Below the pieces are notes generated by a model. It was not told where the DNA came from and did not search any database. It saw only the letters and a list, made by a program, of their open reading frames with translations. Positions 1 through 9,362 of a stretch of DNA of 37,394 bases are shown piece after piece. The stretch lies in NCBI GenBank assembly GCA_945860985.1, contig CAMASM010000005.1:1-37394 (forward strand), in the 5' to 3' direction. Both the position numbers and the translations under genes were made by a program. The DNA is from Candidatus Finniella inopinata. Lineage in GTDB: Bacteria; Pseudomonadota; Alphaproteobacteria; Paracaedibacterales; CAITNM01. How positions within the stretch are numbered: position 1 is the stretch's first letter; each line of letters begins with the position of its first letter.

Positions 1-1
1 A

Positions 2-148
2 TTGAGGACTTCGATTGCCAAAGCTTCGCTATTTTCACTCTTTCCTCATAAGATAAGTGGTGATATTTTTCCAAATGCAACTCCATTTTTTTGTTTGTAT
101 TTCAACTAACATCTTATGGTGTTGCACTTCATTTTAGAACAGGCGCAG
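2..148 (-). mobile_element. 5' end of an IS (IS30-family-like): terminal region plus start of transposase (MELHLEKYHHLSYEERVKIAKLWQSKSS, CDS 86..2 on -), truncated by window edge
   Basis: Exact reverse complement of 37248..37394; encodes an N-terminus resembling IS30-type transposases (YHHLSxEERVKIxKL). Confidence 0.75.
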
Positions 149-252
149 ACCAAGTTATTTAGCTAAAAATAAAATCACTACATGTTACCCCCCTTTTAAT
201 TTCAAATAAAATACAGCTAAAATTAGCGTAGTTACTTGTTTTTTGTATTTTC

Positions 253-921
253 ATGCAGATTACTGATAATCTTGCCCTTGGCTACATAGTTTTAGTTGAT
301 GGCCAAAAGCTAATAAACAATATTATTGAGCTAGGTACAGTGAGCAGATGGTCACATGTAGCAATGGTGTTATGCAACCCTAGTGATATTACACAAAACC
401 CAAGTGCAGCCAATCAACAAAGCTGGTATTGCTTTGAATCCAATATTACCCAAGGTAATGATGTGCATGTTATCGCTTGGAAAGATTTCATATCTTCTCA
501 AAATAGCTCTTCAGTGGTAGTCCGTTCCTTTCAATATGAATCTGGAAAAATGGCTAATTCAGAATTTCTTAAAGCTGTAGTAAATAAATACCTTAATCGA
601 CCTTATGAAACCATCACATCTGAGCTAGTGTTATCAGCCTTTAGGGCAAATACTTCAGAAGATTTAAGATCTTTATTTTGTAGCGAATTAACTGCTCTTG
701 TGCTGCAAGACTTAGGTTTGCTATCAAATGTAAAACTGGCAGATAATTACGTTCCAGCTGATTTTTCATTGGAACGTCCAAATTCATTAAAACTAATTGG
801 TGCTAAACTAGGTAATGAAATTCCAGTACAGTACATAGAAGAAGGTTTTTTTGATACAATCATAAGCTATTTTGCAGGATTTACGCGTTTTATTTCACAA
901 AAATTAAGTTTTAATTCGTAA
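253..921 (+). CDS. Permuted papain-like amidase (YiiX/C92-type) family protein, copy 1; lacks the signal peptide seen in its paralogs
   Basis: ORF; WSHVAMVLC (His) and LFCSELTALVLQDLGLL (Cys) motifs shared with copies 2-4; begins at the mature part of the paralogs. Confidence 0.7.
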   Translation: MQITDNLALGYIVLVDGQKLINNIIELGTVSRWSHVAMVLCNPSDITQNPSAANQQSWYCFESNITQGNDVHVIAWKDFISSQNSSSVVVRSFQYESGKMANSEFLKAVVNKYLNRPYETITSELVLSAFRANTSEDLRSLFCSELTALVLQDLGLLSNVKLADNYVPADFSLERPNSLKLIGAKLGNEIPVQYIEEGFFDTIISYFAGFTRFISQKLSFNS

Positions 922-973
922 ATTTTGAGTGTTTATTTGTATAAAAAACACATTAAGTGTAATAAAAATACCT

Positions 974-991
974 AAATTAACTATTTTTTAA
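974..991 (+). promoter_or_regulatory. Candidate shared dyad motif site (AAATTAACTATTTTTTAA)
   Basis: 18-mer 58 bp upstream of ATG 1050; near-identical to sites upstream of other secreted-protein genes in the window. Confidence 0.35.
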
Positions 992-1049
992 TAAAAACTA
1001 GCATAATATATACTATATATGGTATTTTTGTATAAAAATAGGTATTTTT

Positions 1050-1940
1050 ATGATAATTATTTTTAGAAAACAGTTTATTTTTTGGTTGTTACTAGCATTT
1101 GCAGCTAACCTAAAGGCTCTATCACTTCAAGACATTTTTTCTAATTCTTCAGATGATCCTAGTGCTCTTGCACTTGCTGAAACTGCACTAAAGGAACTAC
1201 CAAGCAATAACTTTACTATTGGGTACGTAGCTATGGTCTCTGGAACAGCTGCTATTTCAAATCTCATAGAACTACGTACTCTAAGCAAATGGTCACACAC
1301 AGCAATAATTTTGTGCCCTCCTGAGGATATTTTACTGCCCGATTCCACTAGAGACATAATGTCCATAGACAAAACAAACTGGCTTTGTCTAGATGTTGGA
1401 GATTTAGGTAAGAATTGTGACGTGCACTTAGTTCCCTGGTCCACATTTATTGAATATGAAAAAGGTGCCTCAGCTGTTGCTCTTAGGCCATTTAATTACC
1501 AAGAAGGCTTTATGCCAACAAATGATAGACTTCATAAAGTAATTAATCAGCACATTGGAAAGCCCTTTAAAAAAAATACTAAAGAACTTATTTATGCTCC
1601 ACTTCGCTGCAATACTGCACAAGATTTAGAATCATTTTTTTGTTGTGAATTAACAGCCCATGTTTTACAGGATTTAGACCTGCTATCAAAAACTCGACAA
1701 TCGAATAATTATGTTAGCTCCGATTTTTCTATGGAACGTCATGACTCTTTAGAGTTAGTTGAAACGCTACTAGGTGAAGATATAGTTATTCAAGAATCTA
1801 AACTAAGTAGAGGCAGAAAAATATTTCATGACTTTTTGAGCGCGGCACAATATGTAAAGAAATGTTTCAGCAAGTGTCTATATAAAACTAAAAGAAAAAC
1901 GCTTTACATAAAAGATGCAAATATAAAAACCTCACTATAA
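1050..1940 (+). CDS. Secreted permuted papain-like amidase (YiiX/C92-type) family protein, copy 2
   Basis: ORF with N-terminal hydrophobic signal; WSHTAIILC and FFCCELTAHVLQDLDLL motifs. Confidence 0.7.
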   Translation: MIIIFRKQFIFWLLLAFAANLKALSLQDIFSNSSDDPSALALAETALKELPSNNFTIGYVAMVSGTAAISNLIELRTLSKWSHTAIILCPPEDILLPDSTRDIMSIDKTNWLCLDVGDLGKNCDVHLVPWSTFIEYEKGASAVALRPFNYQEGFMPTNDRLHKVINQHIGKPFKKNTKELIYAPLRCNTAQDLESFFCCELTAHVLQDLDLLSKTRQSNNYVSSDFSMERHDSLELVETLLGEDIVIQESKLSRGRKIFHDFLSAAQYVKKCFSKCLYKTKRKTLYIKDANIKTSL

Positions 1941-1942
1941 CG

Positions 1943-1960
1943 AATTTAAGCATTTATTAA
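1943..1960 (+). promoter_or_regulatory. Candidate shared dyad motif site (AATTTAAGCATTTATTAA)
   Basis: 60 bp upstream of ATG 2021; 3 mismatches to AAATTAACTATTTATTAA. Confidence 0.3.
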
Positions 1961-1966
1961 TCTGTT

Positions 1967-2008
1967 TATTATATTAATAACATTATAAACAATATTATTA
2001 ATATAATA
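1967..2008. promoter_or_regulatory. Perfect 14 bp A/T inverted repeat (tattatattaataa-N14-ttattaatataata) just upstream of the RBS of C92 copy 3
   Basis: Direct reading of arms 1967-1980 and 1995-2008. Confidence 0.4.
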
Positions 2009-2020
2009 GAGGAAGATTTT

Positions 2021-2878
2021 ATGTTTAAATTATATAGTAAAATACTTACACTTACCATTTTATCATTTTTTACAGCAGAATTAACTGCCTCAACTACAAT
2101 TCTTGAAGACATTCTGGGTGGAACAAAAGATTCAAAAATTAACGCAACAATTAAGGCAGCCTCGTTTAAAGAATTTCCTAATAACCCGAGTCTAACTCTT
2201 GGATACTTAGTCCTGTGCGAGGGAACTGCTACTGTATCAGACATAATAGAATTAGGCACAGTAAGCAAATGGTCCCATATAGCAATGATTTTTTGCGAAC
2301 CTAATGATATAAAATTTACAGCTGAAGAGCTTAACAAAACAGATAAGTCGAAATGGCTTTGTTTAGAGGCAAATCTTGATCAAGCTGGAAATGACGTGCA
2401 TTTAATTCCGTGGAATACGTTTGAAGAAATTGAAAAAGAAGCAGCTGCAGTTGTGCTTAGACCTTTCGCATATTTAAGTGATTTACCAACTTACGAGCAA
2501 TTAAAGGTAATTAACCAATATCTTGGTGTTCCATATGAAAAATTTATAACAGAATTAGTCGGTGCTGCTTTTCGTGCAAATACGGAAGAAAACCGCCAAT
2601 CATTATTCTGTAGTGAATTAACGGCACTAACATTACAGGATCTAGGATTGCTAACAATAGATGCCAGCTCTCCTGATTTTAGATTTACCAATAACTTTGT
2701 GCCTGCAGATTTCTCTAAAGAACGCCCAAATGCTCTGCATTTGATTAGTGCAAGACTTGGCTGTGAAATGCCTGCAAGACCTGGCACTGCAGGAGAAAAT
2801 CGTAAAGCTTTTGAGTCTTTTACAAAGGCATTGCGTTGCGTTCTCCAAAAAGTATGCTGTTGTAGTTGCGTACAATAA
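2021..2878 (+). CDS. Secreted permuted papain-like amidase (YiiX/C92-type) family protein, copy 3
   Basis: ORF with signal peptide (MFKLYSKILTLTILSFFTAELTAS); WSHIAMIFC and LFCSELTALTLQDLGLL; AGAGG SD. Confidence 0.75.
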   Translation: MFKLYSKILTLTILSFFTAELTASTTILEDILGGTKDSKINATIKAASFKEFPNNPSLTLGYLVLCEGTATVSDIIELGTVSKWSHIAMIFCEPNDIKFTAEELNKTDKSKWLCLEANLDQAGNDVHLIPWNTFEEIEKEAAAVVLRPFAYLSDLPTYEQLKVINQYLGVPYEKFITELVGAAFRANTEENRQSLFCSELTALTLQDLGLLTIDASSPDFRFTNNFVPADFSKERPNALHLISARLGCEMPARPGTAGENRKAFESFTKALRCVLQKVCCCSCVQ

Positions 2879-2965
2879 GTCATTCCGCATACCAGCAGCT
2901 TTTAAAAATAAACTGCTGGTATATATCAATGCTAATACTCATAAATTAATACAAAAATTAGCAAG

Positions 2966-2983
2966 ATATTAACTATTTATTAA
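2966..2983 (+). promoter_or_regulatory. Candidate shared dyad motif site (ATATTAACTATTTATTAA)
   Basis: 81 bp upstream of ATG 3065; 16-mer ATTAACTATTTATTAA identical to the site at 17810-17827 (minus). Confidence 0.35.
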
Positions 2984-3064
2984 TCATTTTTATAATAATA
3001 TTATATCACCTTATTAATTTTCACTTGCGTTGCGTTATTTATATTAACAACCGCGGAGGTTATC

Positions 3065-3914
3065 ATGTCTAATTTGTTCAAAAAACAATTTTTTCTTCTA
3101 GTAACGCTAGCTTAAGCATGCAACTTATTGCTACAACAATCTCTGAAATCCCCCTACAAGAAATATTAGATCAAAGAAAAACGGTCCCTTCAGTTGAATT
3201 TCCCAAAGATTGCGAATTGACCCTCGGTTACCTCGCCTTATCTGAAGGAACAGCCAATATCTCAAATTTAATTGAATTATTAAGTACCAGTAATTGGTCT
3301 CATGTAGCGATAGTTTTTTGCAGCCCTGCAGAGATATTATCACCAGACAGTAGTACTGAAAATTTAGAACAGAAATTCAGAAAAATTAATAAAAAAAATT
3401 GGTATTGTCTTGATATTCAATCAACCAAGACAGATGTAAGCTTAATAACTTGGGAAAACTTTAGGAAACAAAAAGAAGCAACTGCGGCTTTTGCACTTAG
3501 ACCATTTATTTATGATTCAAAATATCCAGATCACGAAACCTTAGAAATTTTAGTAAAAAAATACGCAAAGATGCCATATAAAAAATCACAATTAGAGTTA
3601 ATCTACTAAATTTTTGGCATTAATTTTAATCAAGATTTAAAGTCAACATTTTGTAGTGAATTAACTGCCTTAATTTTAAAAGACTTAGGATTACTTGATA
3701 ATGAGAGTAAATTAGCAAATAACTACCTGCCAGTAGACTTTTCATCTCAAAGCAAAATGCCATTAAAGTTGAAAAATATACATTGGGCAATGAGTTTACA
3801 GTACCACCTGAAGACGAAAACCAACCAAATATTCAAGAATCTAATCGTGGAATATTACGTAACGCTTTTGGTAAATTTCTAAGCGCTTTACGCTTTATAA
3901 GAAGTTTTTTATAA
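3065..3914 (+). pseudogene. Degraded fourth copy of the C92-type family
   Basis: ATG 3065 (MSNLFKKQFFLLVTLA*) frameshifts within the signal peptide into the 3118 frame; in-frame TAA at 3607-3609 before the Cys motif (STFCSELTALILKDLGLL); third lesion near 3760, after which ...VEKYTLGNEFTVPPEDENQPNIQESNRGILRNAFGKFLSALRFIRSFL* continues in another frame. Confidence 0.85.
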
Positions 3915-3925
3915 AATACTATTAC

Positions 3926-3951
3926 GCCAGTGGTAATCGTCAACCACTGGC
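3926..3951. terminator. Hairpin (GCCAGTGGT-aatcgtca-ACCACTGGC) between convergent genes
   Basis: Perfect 9 bp stem; no clear T-tract. Confidence 0.45.
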
Positions 3952-3962
3952 ATAAAACTAGC

Positions 3963-4259
3963 TTAGTGAACGTCGCCTTCCAAATCAGCCGGAAGATCAC
4001 CAAATCCGGAATCATCATCTTCTTCTAATAGTGTTGGATCATCAACAACCGCAGCATCATCTCCTAGTACCAAATCTAAATCATCCAACGGTAATACTAC
4101 TTCTTTTGCAGCAGAACGACCCCGCTTACCTCGCGATGTTGTCAAAAGCTCAAATGTAACACCACACTTTGGACAAGTAGCTGGAGACTTCTTTAAATCA
4201 TAAAATCGCGCACCACAACCATTACAAGTACGCTTCACACCCCAAGACAATTCAGCCAT
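3963..4259 (-). CDS. TIGR02300-type small zinc-ribbon acidic protein
   Basis: CNGCGARFYDLKKSPATCPKCGVTFE followed by acidic C-terminus. Confidence 0.8.
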   Translation of the reverse strand: MAELSWGVKRTCNGCGARFYDLKKSPATCPKCGVTFELLTTSRGKRGRSAAKEVVLPLDDLDLVLGDDAAVVDDPTLLEEDDDSGFGDLPADLEGDVH

Positions 4260-4449
4260 TCATATCCCTAAAAATTTTTATCCTAAAGCTTGAAATGCCA
4301 CGAAAACAAACTTTTGTCAAAAGGTTTATGCAACATTGTCAACGCAAATTAGAAATTTCCTCTTAAGTAAATTCAAAAAACCACACAAAGACTCTGGCAA
4401 AAAATCTATTTTTGTTGAATAATGACTTTGAATACTTTTTTAATTTTTC

Positions 4450-5697
4450 ATGATGATTGCAGTTATAGACAACGTAAATTTCATGGATAGACAAGTTATA
4501 CTTCGTCTAGATTTAAATACGCCCATGCACGATGACAAGATTACCGACGTTACTCGTATTGAGAGAGTTATTCCAACTTTAAGAAAAATATTAGCAACAA
4601 ATCCAAGATACGTTGTAATTTTTTCGCATCTAGGCAGACCAAAGTCAAAATCACCCGCAGAATTTAACGCAGAAGATAGCCTATTACCGGTTGCAGATGC
4701 TCTTCAGTCTTTATTAGGAAAAGATGTAATTTTCTCAAACAAGCCAGTTGGTCCAGAACTCAAGGAATTACTTGATTCAACACCCAATGGATCAGTTGTT
4801 ATGGCAGAGAACATACGTTTTTATAGTGGCGAAAAAAACAACGATATTGATTTCTCCCAAACATTGGCCAGCCTGGGAGATATTTTTGTAAATGATGCTT
4901 TTTCCTGTAGTCACCGTTCTCACAGTTCTATAGTTGGCATTACCAATTATTTACCATCTTTTGCAGGGCTGAGCTTTAAGGCAGAAATTATGGCCCTGGA
5001 GGAATTCTTAGAAAACCCTAAGCGTCCAGTGATGGGAATTGTTGCAGGTAGCAAAGTATCTACTAAAATTGACTTATTATTGAGCCTTTTAAACAAACTT
5101 GATTATTTATTCTTGGGTGGAGGAATCGCCAATACCCTGTTGTGCGCTATGGGATACAAAGTTGGCAGTTCACTGGTAGAAAATGATCGTATCGGCGTTG
5201 CTGAAACAATTTTGCAAAAAGCAAAAAGCAGCCGCTGTAAATTAATTCTACCAACAGATGCAGTAGTAGCCAAACAACTTACACCGAACACAACAACCCA
5301 GGTAGTAGATATTGATAAAATTGCACTTGATCAAGCAATATATGATATTGGCCCAAAAACACTAGAACAGCTAAAGAATACTTTAAAAAAGTGTGGAACT
5401 ATATTATTGAATGGCCCAGTCGGTGTGTATGAGGTATCGCCATTTGCTGATGGAACAATAGAGATTATCAAAGAAATTTCAGGACTTACTAAAGCAGGAT
5501 GTATTAGAAGTGTTATCGGAGGTGGTGACACACTAGCAGCAATTTCAATGTCAAAAACAAACGAATTTAAGCCAGAATTCTCTCATATATCAACTGCAGG
5601 TGGTGCCTTTTTAGAATGGCTTGAAGGAAAATCTCTGCCTGGCATTGAAGCCCTAACAATACATGATCCTATTAAAAAAAAAGTTAGTCATTATTAG
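4450..5697 (+). CDS. pgk: Phosphoglycerate kinase
   Basis: RLDLNTPM, ENIRFYSGE, GGGIANTLL, GPVGVYE, GGGDTLAA, STAGGAFLEWLEGKSLPGIEAL. Confidence 0.97.
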   Translation: MMIAVIDNVNFMDRQVILRLDLNTPMHDDKITDVTRIERVIPTLRKILATNPRYVVIFSHLGRPKSKSPAEFNAEDSLLPVADALQSLLGKDVIFSNKPVGPELKELLDSTPNGSVVMAENIRFYSGEKNNDIDFSQTLASLGDIFVNDAFSCSHRSHSSIVGITNYLPSFAGLSFKAEIMALEEFLENPKRPVMGIVAGSKVSTKIDLLLSLLNKLDYLFLGGGIANTLLCAMGYKVGSSLVENDRIGVAETILQKAKSSRCKLILPTDAVVAKQLTPNTTTQVVDIDKIALDQAIYDIGPKTLEQLKNTLKKCGTILLNGPVGVYEVSPFADGTIEIIKEISGLTKAGCIRSVIGGGDTLAAISMSKTNEFKPEFSHISTAGGAFLEWLEGKSLPGIEALTIHDPIKKKVSHY

Positions 5698-6106
5698 AGA
5701 ATTTGGAATATTGCTGCATCCACGACATTTCATGCGCTGTACAGCCGAAGTGATGGGCAATTTCATTAATCAATACATGATGAACTAGTGATTTGACATC
5801 TTCATGGTTTTCGGCTGCATGACGAATAAGCGGGCAGCGGTATAGATATATAACATCTAGCTTCTTATGCTTTGTTTTCTTTTTTAGTGGCAGCGGCACC
5901 CCACGATACAGCCCTAAAAGATCATAACGATCTTTCATAAGTAACTCTTCTAAAACTTCCTTTTCTGCAAAATTTTTAACATCAATCACAAAATTTTTTA
6001 AGTGAGCACGAAATGATTCTGGTAATCTCTGTAAGCTTTCATAAGCAAAATCATATATTTCGGCAATCGCCGGCAATTGGACAAACTCAAACTCATTGAT
6101 AGCCAT
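5684..6106 (-). CDS. Metallopeptidase-like family (zincin_1/DUF1025-like) with altered HExxH (NEIAHH)
   Basis: HHVLINEIAHHFGCTAHEM at the position of the usual HExxHHFG. Confidence 0.7.
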   Translation of the reverse strand: MAINEFEFVQLPAIAEIYDFAYESLQRLPESFRAHLKNFVIDVKNFAEKEVLEELLMKDRYDLLGLYRGVPLPLKKKTKHKKLDVIYLYRCPLIRHAAENHEDVKSLVHHVLINEIAHHFGCTAHEMSWMQQYSKFSNND

Positions 6107-6190
6107 CTAAAATCCTTTTGATTTTTCAAAACACATGATCTAATAACTAAGTTGTACTAGATAAAAGTTAACAAAAAACAAAGGCAGGAT

Positions 6191-6676
6191 ATGTTAATCA
6201 AAATCAGAAAATCTTTAGTTTTAACAGTTTTAACTTGCTCATTGCTGCTATGTGGCTGCGATGCTGTAAAATCAGCGGTAGGAATTCAACAATCTAAGGT
6301 GTGGCTTGAAAAAATAAATTTTAAGGCAGCAGATAATGCTAATAATTCATCACCCGTTAAAATTCATATAGTAATTGCTTACAAAGAGGCTCTAGCTACT
6401 GATCTTGGAAAATTAACAGCTTTTGATTATTTTAAAAAAGCCGACAAATTAAAAGCAGATGCTGGAATTGATATGGATGTATTTTCTATAGATATTGTGC
6501 CAGGTTCATCAAATTCTCTACCCATTGTTCCAACTCACAGTACTGGCTTCATTGCCCTAATGTTTGCGCGCTATACAAGCCCTGGAGATCATCGTACCAA
6601 TGTAGGCGCTGACTATGAAATTCAGGTGGATTTAGGTAAGAACGATCTTAAAGTTACCCCAATTAAAAAAGGCTAA
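6191..6676 (+). CDS. Secreted lipoprotein; possible TssJ-like (T6SS) outer-membrane lipoprotein
   Basis: Signal peptide with lipobox-like LLLCGC; SSPVKIHIVIAYK...TAFDYFKKADKL layout reminiscent of TssJ. Confidence 0.45.
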   Translation: MLIKIRKSLVLTVLTCSLLLCGCDAVKSAVGIQQSKVWLEKINFKAADNANNSSPVKIHIVIAYKEALATDLGKLTAFDYFKKADKLKADAGIDMDVFSIDIVPGSSNSLPIVPTHSTGFIALMFARYTSPGDHRTNVGADYEIQVDLGKNDLKVTPIKKG

Positions 6677-6702
6677 GGCTTTCAATAGAAAGTCTTAGCC
6701 TT
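6664..6702 (-). terminator. Rho-independent terminator for the 6714..7160 minus gene, overlapping the stop of the plus-strand lipoprotein gene
   Basis: ggctaaggctttc-aata-gaaagtcttagcc stem with a T-tract on the minus strand. Confidence 0.7.
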
Positions 6703-6713
6703 ATACGGCCAGC

Positions 6714-7160
6714 TTATGGTTGTATTGTTCCGTACAACCCATAAATGTCTTCGTTTAGTTTACGCAACAGAATTTCCATCATGTCAAATTGTTTTGCTTG
6801 TAAATGCAAATCTATTGGCCCTATAGTTTTTGCTTTCTGTTTTTTTAAGAGAGTTTCTTTTTCATCTTGAACATTCATTAGCATACTACGAACGATCGTG
6901 TGTGCAGCAGCAACAAGCAAAAACTCTTGGTTATCAGATTTAACACCTGGCTTAACCACGATTCCCTCAAAAGTAGGAAAATTTTCTACAGCCTCAGCTG
7001 CCAATTCTTCATAGTTGATAGGTAATAGAGTAACCCCATCAGGTAATAATGTTAAGTCACCAGGAGTTCTATAGGCATCTTCAAGCCTTCTTAGTTCGTC
7101 AGTAACAGAGGCTGCAAGAAATGATCCCAAAAGTGCTGCACAAATAATAAGAAATTTCAT
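6714..7160 (-). CDS. Secreted hypothetical protein
   Basis: Signal peptide MKFLIICAALLGSFLAAS; SD ggag. Confidence 0.6.
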   Translation of the reverse strand: MKFLIICAALLGSFLAASVTDELRRLEDAYRTPGDLTLLPDGVTLLPINYEELAAEAVENFPTFEGIVVKPGVKSDNQEFLLVAAAHTIVRSMLMNVQDEKETLLKKQKAKTIGPIDLHLQAKQFDMMEILLRKLNEDIYGLYGTIQP

Positions 7161-7254
7161 AATTCTCCTTGTAAAAAATAATTACTTTATATATTCAACT
7201 AGCCTCAATCTAGACTACTTTTTTAAAAACACCTTAACAAAATAATCTTCCTAA

Positions 7255-9042
7255 CTAAGACAAAGCCTCAAGCTCATCAATCAAACTTGCAATCATCTGT
7301 AATCCGCCTTGCCAAAATGTTGGTTTTTTCAAATCAAGCCCAAACGGTTGCAATAGGTCATTGTACCCCTTACTACCACCAGCTTTAAGCAGGTCGATAT
7401 ATTTATCGGCAAAGCCATCATTATTTTCTTGATAAAATGCATACAAAGAATTAACCAGACAATCACCAAATGCGTAAGCATAAACGTAAAATGGGCTATG
7501 GATAAAATGGCTAATGTAGGCCCAAAATGAATGGGTAGCCGAATCAATATGCACAGCATTACCCAATGCTTCTTCTTGGGTGCGTTTCCAGATACTAGCC
7601 AAATCGTCCGCTGTTAGCTCACCATGGCGACGTGCCTGGTGCACCTGTTGTTCGAAATAGTAAAATGCAATCTGGCGTATTACGGTGTTAAGCATGTCGT
7701 CAATTTTACCGGCCAATAAAGATTTACGCTGTTCTTTAGTTTCGCATGTGGCAAGCAAATGTTGGAAAGTCAGCATCTCCCCAAACACAGATGCAGTTTC
7801 AGCCAAAGTTAATGGTGTATCTGCCAACAAATACCCTTGACCACGCGACAACATTTGGTGAACTCCATGACCAAGCTCGTGGGCTAGGGTCATCACATCC
7901 CTACGGCGTCCTTGATAGTTTAATAGTATGTATGGATGCACACTTGGCACAGCAGGGTGAGAAAACGCACCTGAGGTCTTACCAACTCTGGTTGGTGCAT
8001 CAATCCAATTTTTGTCAAAAAATTCGCTGGCAATTTCAGATATAGTTGGCGAAAAACTAGCATAAGCATCAAGAACAATTTTGCGTGCTACCGGCCAGGA
8101 AATATCGGCATCATCATCAAATGGTAATGGCGCATTCCTATCCCAATATTCCAAACGATCAAGTCCTAACATCTTAGCTTTTATTGTGTAATATCGATGG
8201 GATAATGACGCGTAATTTCCGCGTACACACGTAGCTAATGCTTGCACTACTTCTGGTTCGATTTGGTTATCCAAATGGCGGCTACTATCAGATGTGGCAA
8301 AATGTCTCCATTTATCATCAATCTCCTTATCCTTAGCTAAGACATTAGTAATTGTTGTGAATAATGGCATTTGGGTTGCTAAGCCTTCATTCAAAGTAAG
8401 AGCTGCTTTTTTGCGCACATCTGCACTTTTATCACCCATTTTGTGAACAACTGCTTCTAAAGGTAATGACTCGCCGTCGTAAGACAATTTCAAAGAAGCT
8501 AAGGTTTCATCATATAGCCTTACCCAAGCATTACGTCCGGTTAAAGATTTTTCTATGGCATATTTTTCAAGCTCTTCACTTAACTGGTGTGGTTGGTATT
8601 TGCGCAACACTGAAAGCCAATGGCTATAGTGTAAAAGTTCAGGAGCAGACTTTAAGGCATTATTTATTGATTCGTCACTTAGCTTTGCCAAATCAATATT
8701 AAAAAACACAAGATCCGCAGATAATATAGAAACTTTTTCCTGCAAATTTTGATAAAGGCTAGAAAAATCAGGGTTATTCAAATCACCGTAATACTGTAAA
8801 CCAGCAAATGTCATTAATTTACCAATACCTTCGTTGATGTTTTCATAAAATTTAATAGCGCTTAGTAACTGCTCGCTTGTAAATTCATTCTTAAAAATAT
8901 TTACGTATACTGTTACAAATTCAGCAGCCTGTTTTTTTAAGATATCAAGATCTTGATTAATCTTAGGGTCTGCAGATCCATTGTATAAATCGGTTAAATT
9001 CCATGTAGGTAAATCTATAAATCCCTGCAGTATGTTTTCCAT
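7255..9042 (-). CDS. pepF: Oligoendopeptidase F (M3B)
   Basis: LAHELGHGVHQMLSRGQG plus full-length M3 family layout. Confidence 0.93.
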   Translation of the reverse strand: MENILQGFIDLPTWNLTDLYNGSADPKINQDLDILKKQAAEFVTVYVNIFKNEFTSEQLLSAIKFYENINEGIGKLMTFAGLQYYGDLNNPDFSSLYQNLQEKVSILSADLVFFNIDLAKLSDESINNALKSAPELLHYSHWLSVLRKYQPHQLSEELEKYAIEKSLTGRNAWVRLYDETLASLKLSYDGESLPLEAVVHKMGDKSADVRKKAALTLNEGLATQMPLFTTITNVLAKDKEIDDKWRHFATSDSSRHLDNQIEPEVVQALATCVRGNYASLSHRYYTIKAKMLGLDRLEYWDRNAPLPFDDDADISWPVARKIVLDAYASFSPTISEIASEFFDKNWIDAPTRVGKTSGAFSHPAVPSVHPYILLNYQGRRRDVMTLAHELGHGVHQMLSRGQGYLLADTPLTLAETASVFGEMLTFQHLLATCETKEQRKSLLAGKIDDMLNTVIRQIAFYYFEQQVHQARRHGELTADDLASIWKRTQEEALGNAVHIDSATHSFWAYISHFIHSPFYVYAYAFGDCLVNSLYAFYQENNDGFADKYIDLLKAGGSKGYNDLLQPFGLDLKKPTFWQGGLQMIASLIDELEALS

Positions 9043-9156
9043 ATTCTGATCCTTTGCGTTTTTATTTGTTAAGTAACTCTTGCGAATAATATGATTATTC
9101 GCTATATATTGGCAATAAGTGTATAAAAATTTGCAAGCTGCAAGGAGCTTTAAAAA

Positions 9157-9357
9157 ATGGCTGTTCCTAAGAAAAAGACATCCCCATCCAGGCGCAATAT
9201 GCGACGCTCACATGATGCTTTGACACCTGTAAATGTGCAAGAATGCCCCAACTGTGGCGCAGCAAAGCTTTCTCATCATGTTTGCCCGTCATGCGGCCAT
9301 TATAAGGGGCGCCAAGTATTGAAAATGCGTAACTCTTTAACTAATACTGAAGAATAG
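9157..9357 (+). CDS. rpmF: 50S ribosomal protein L32
   Basis: [22 protein letters not shown]...[23 protein letters not shown]. Confidence 0.97.
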   Translation: MAVPKKKTSPSRRNMRRSHDALTPVNVQECPNCGAAKLSHHVCPSCGHYKGRQVLKMRNSLTNTEE

Positions 9358-9362
9358 TATAG

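Noticed and set aside
1127-2929. Antisense ORFs opposite the C92 genes (1127-1444, 1969-2337, 2491-2883, 2651-2929)
   Set aside because: Overlap conserved coding sequence on the opposite strand with no family signal
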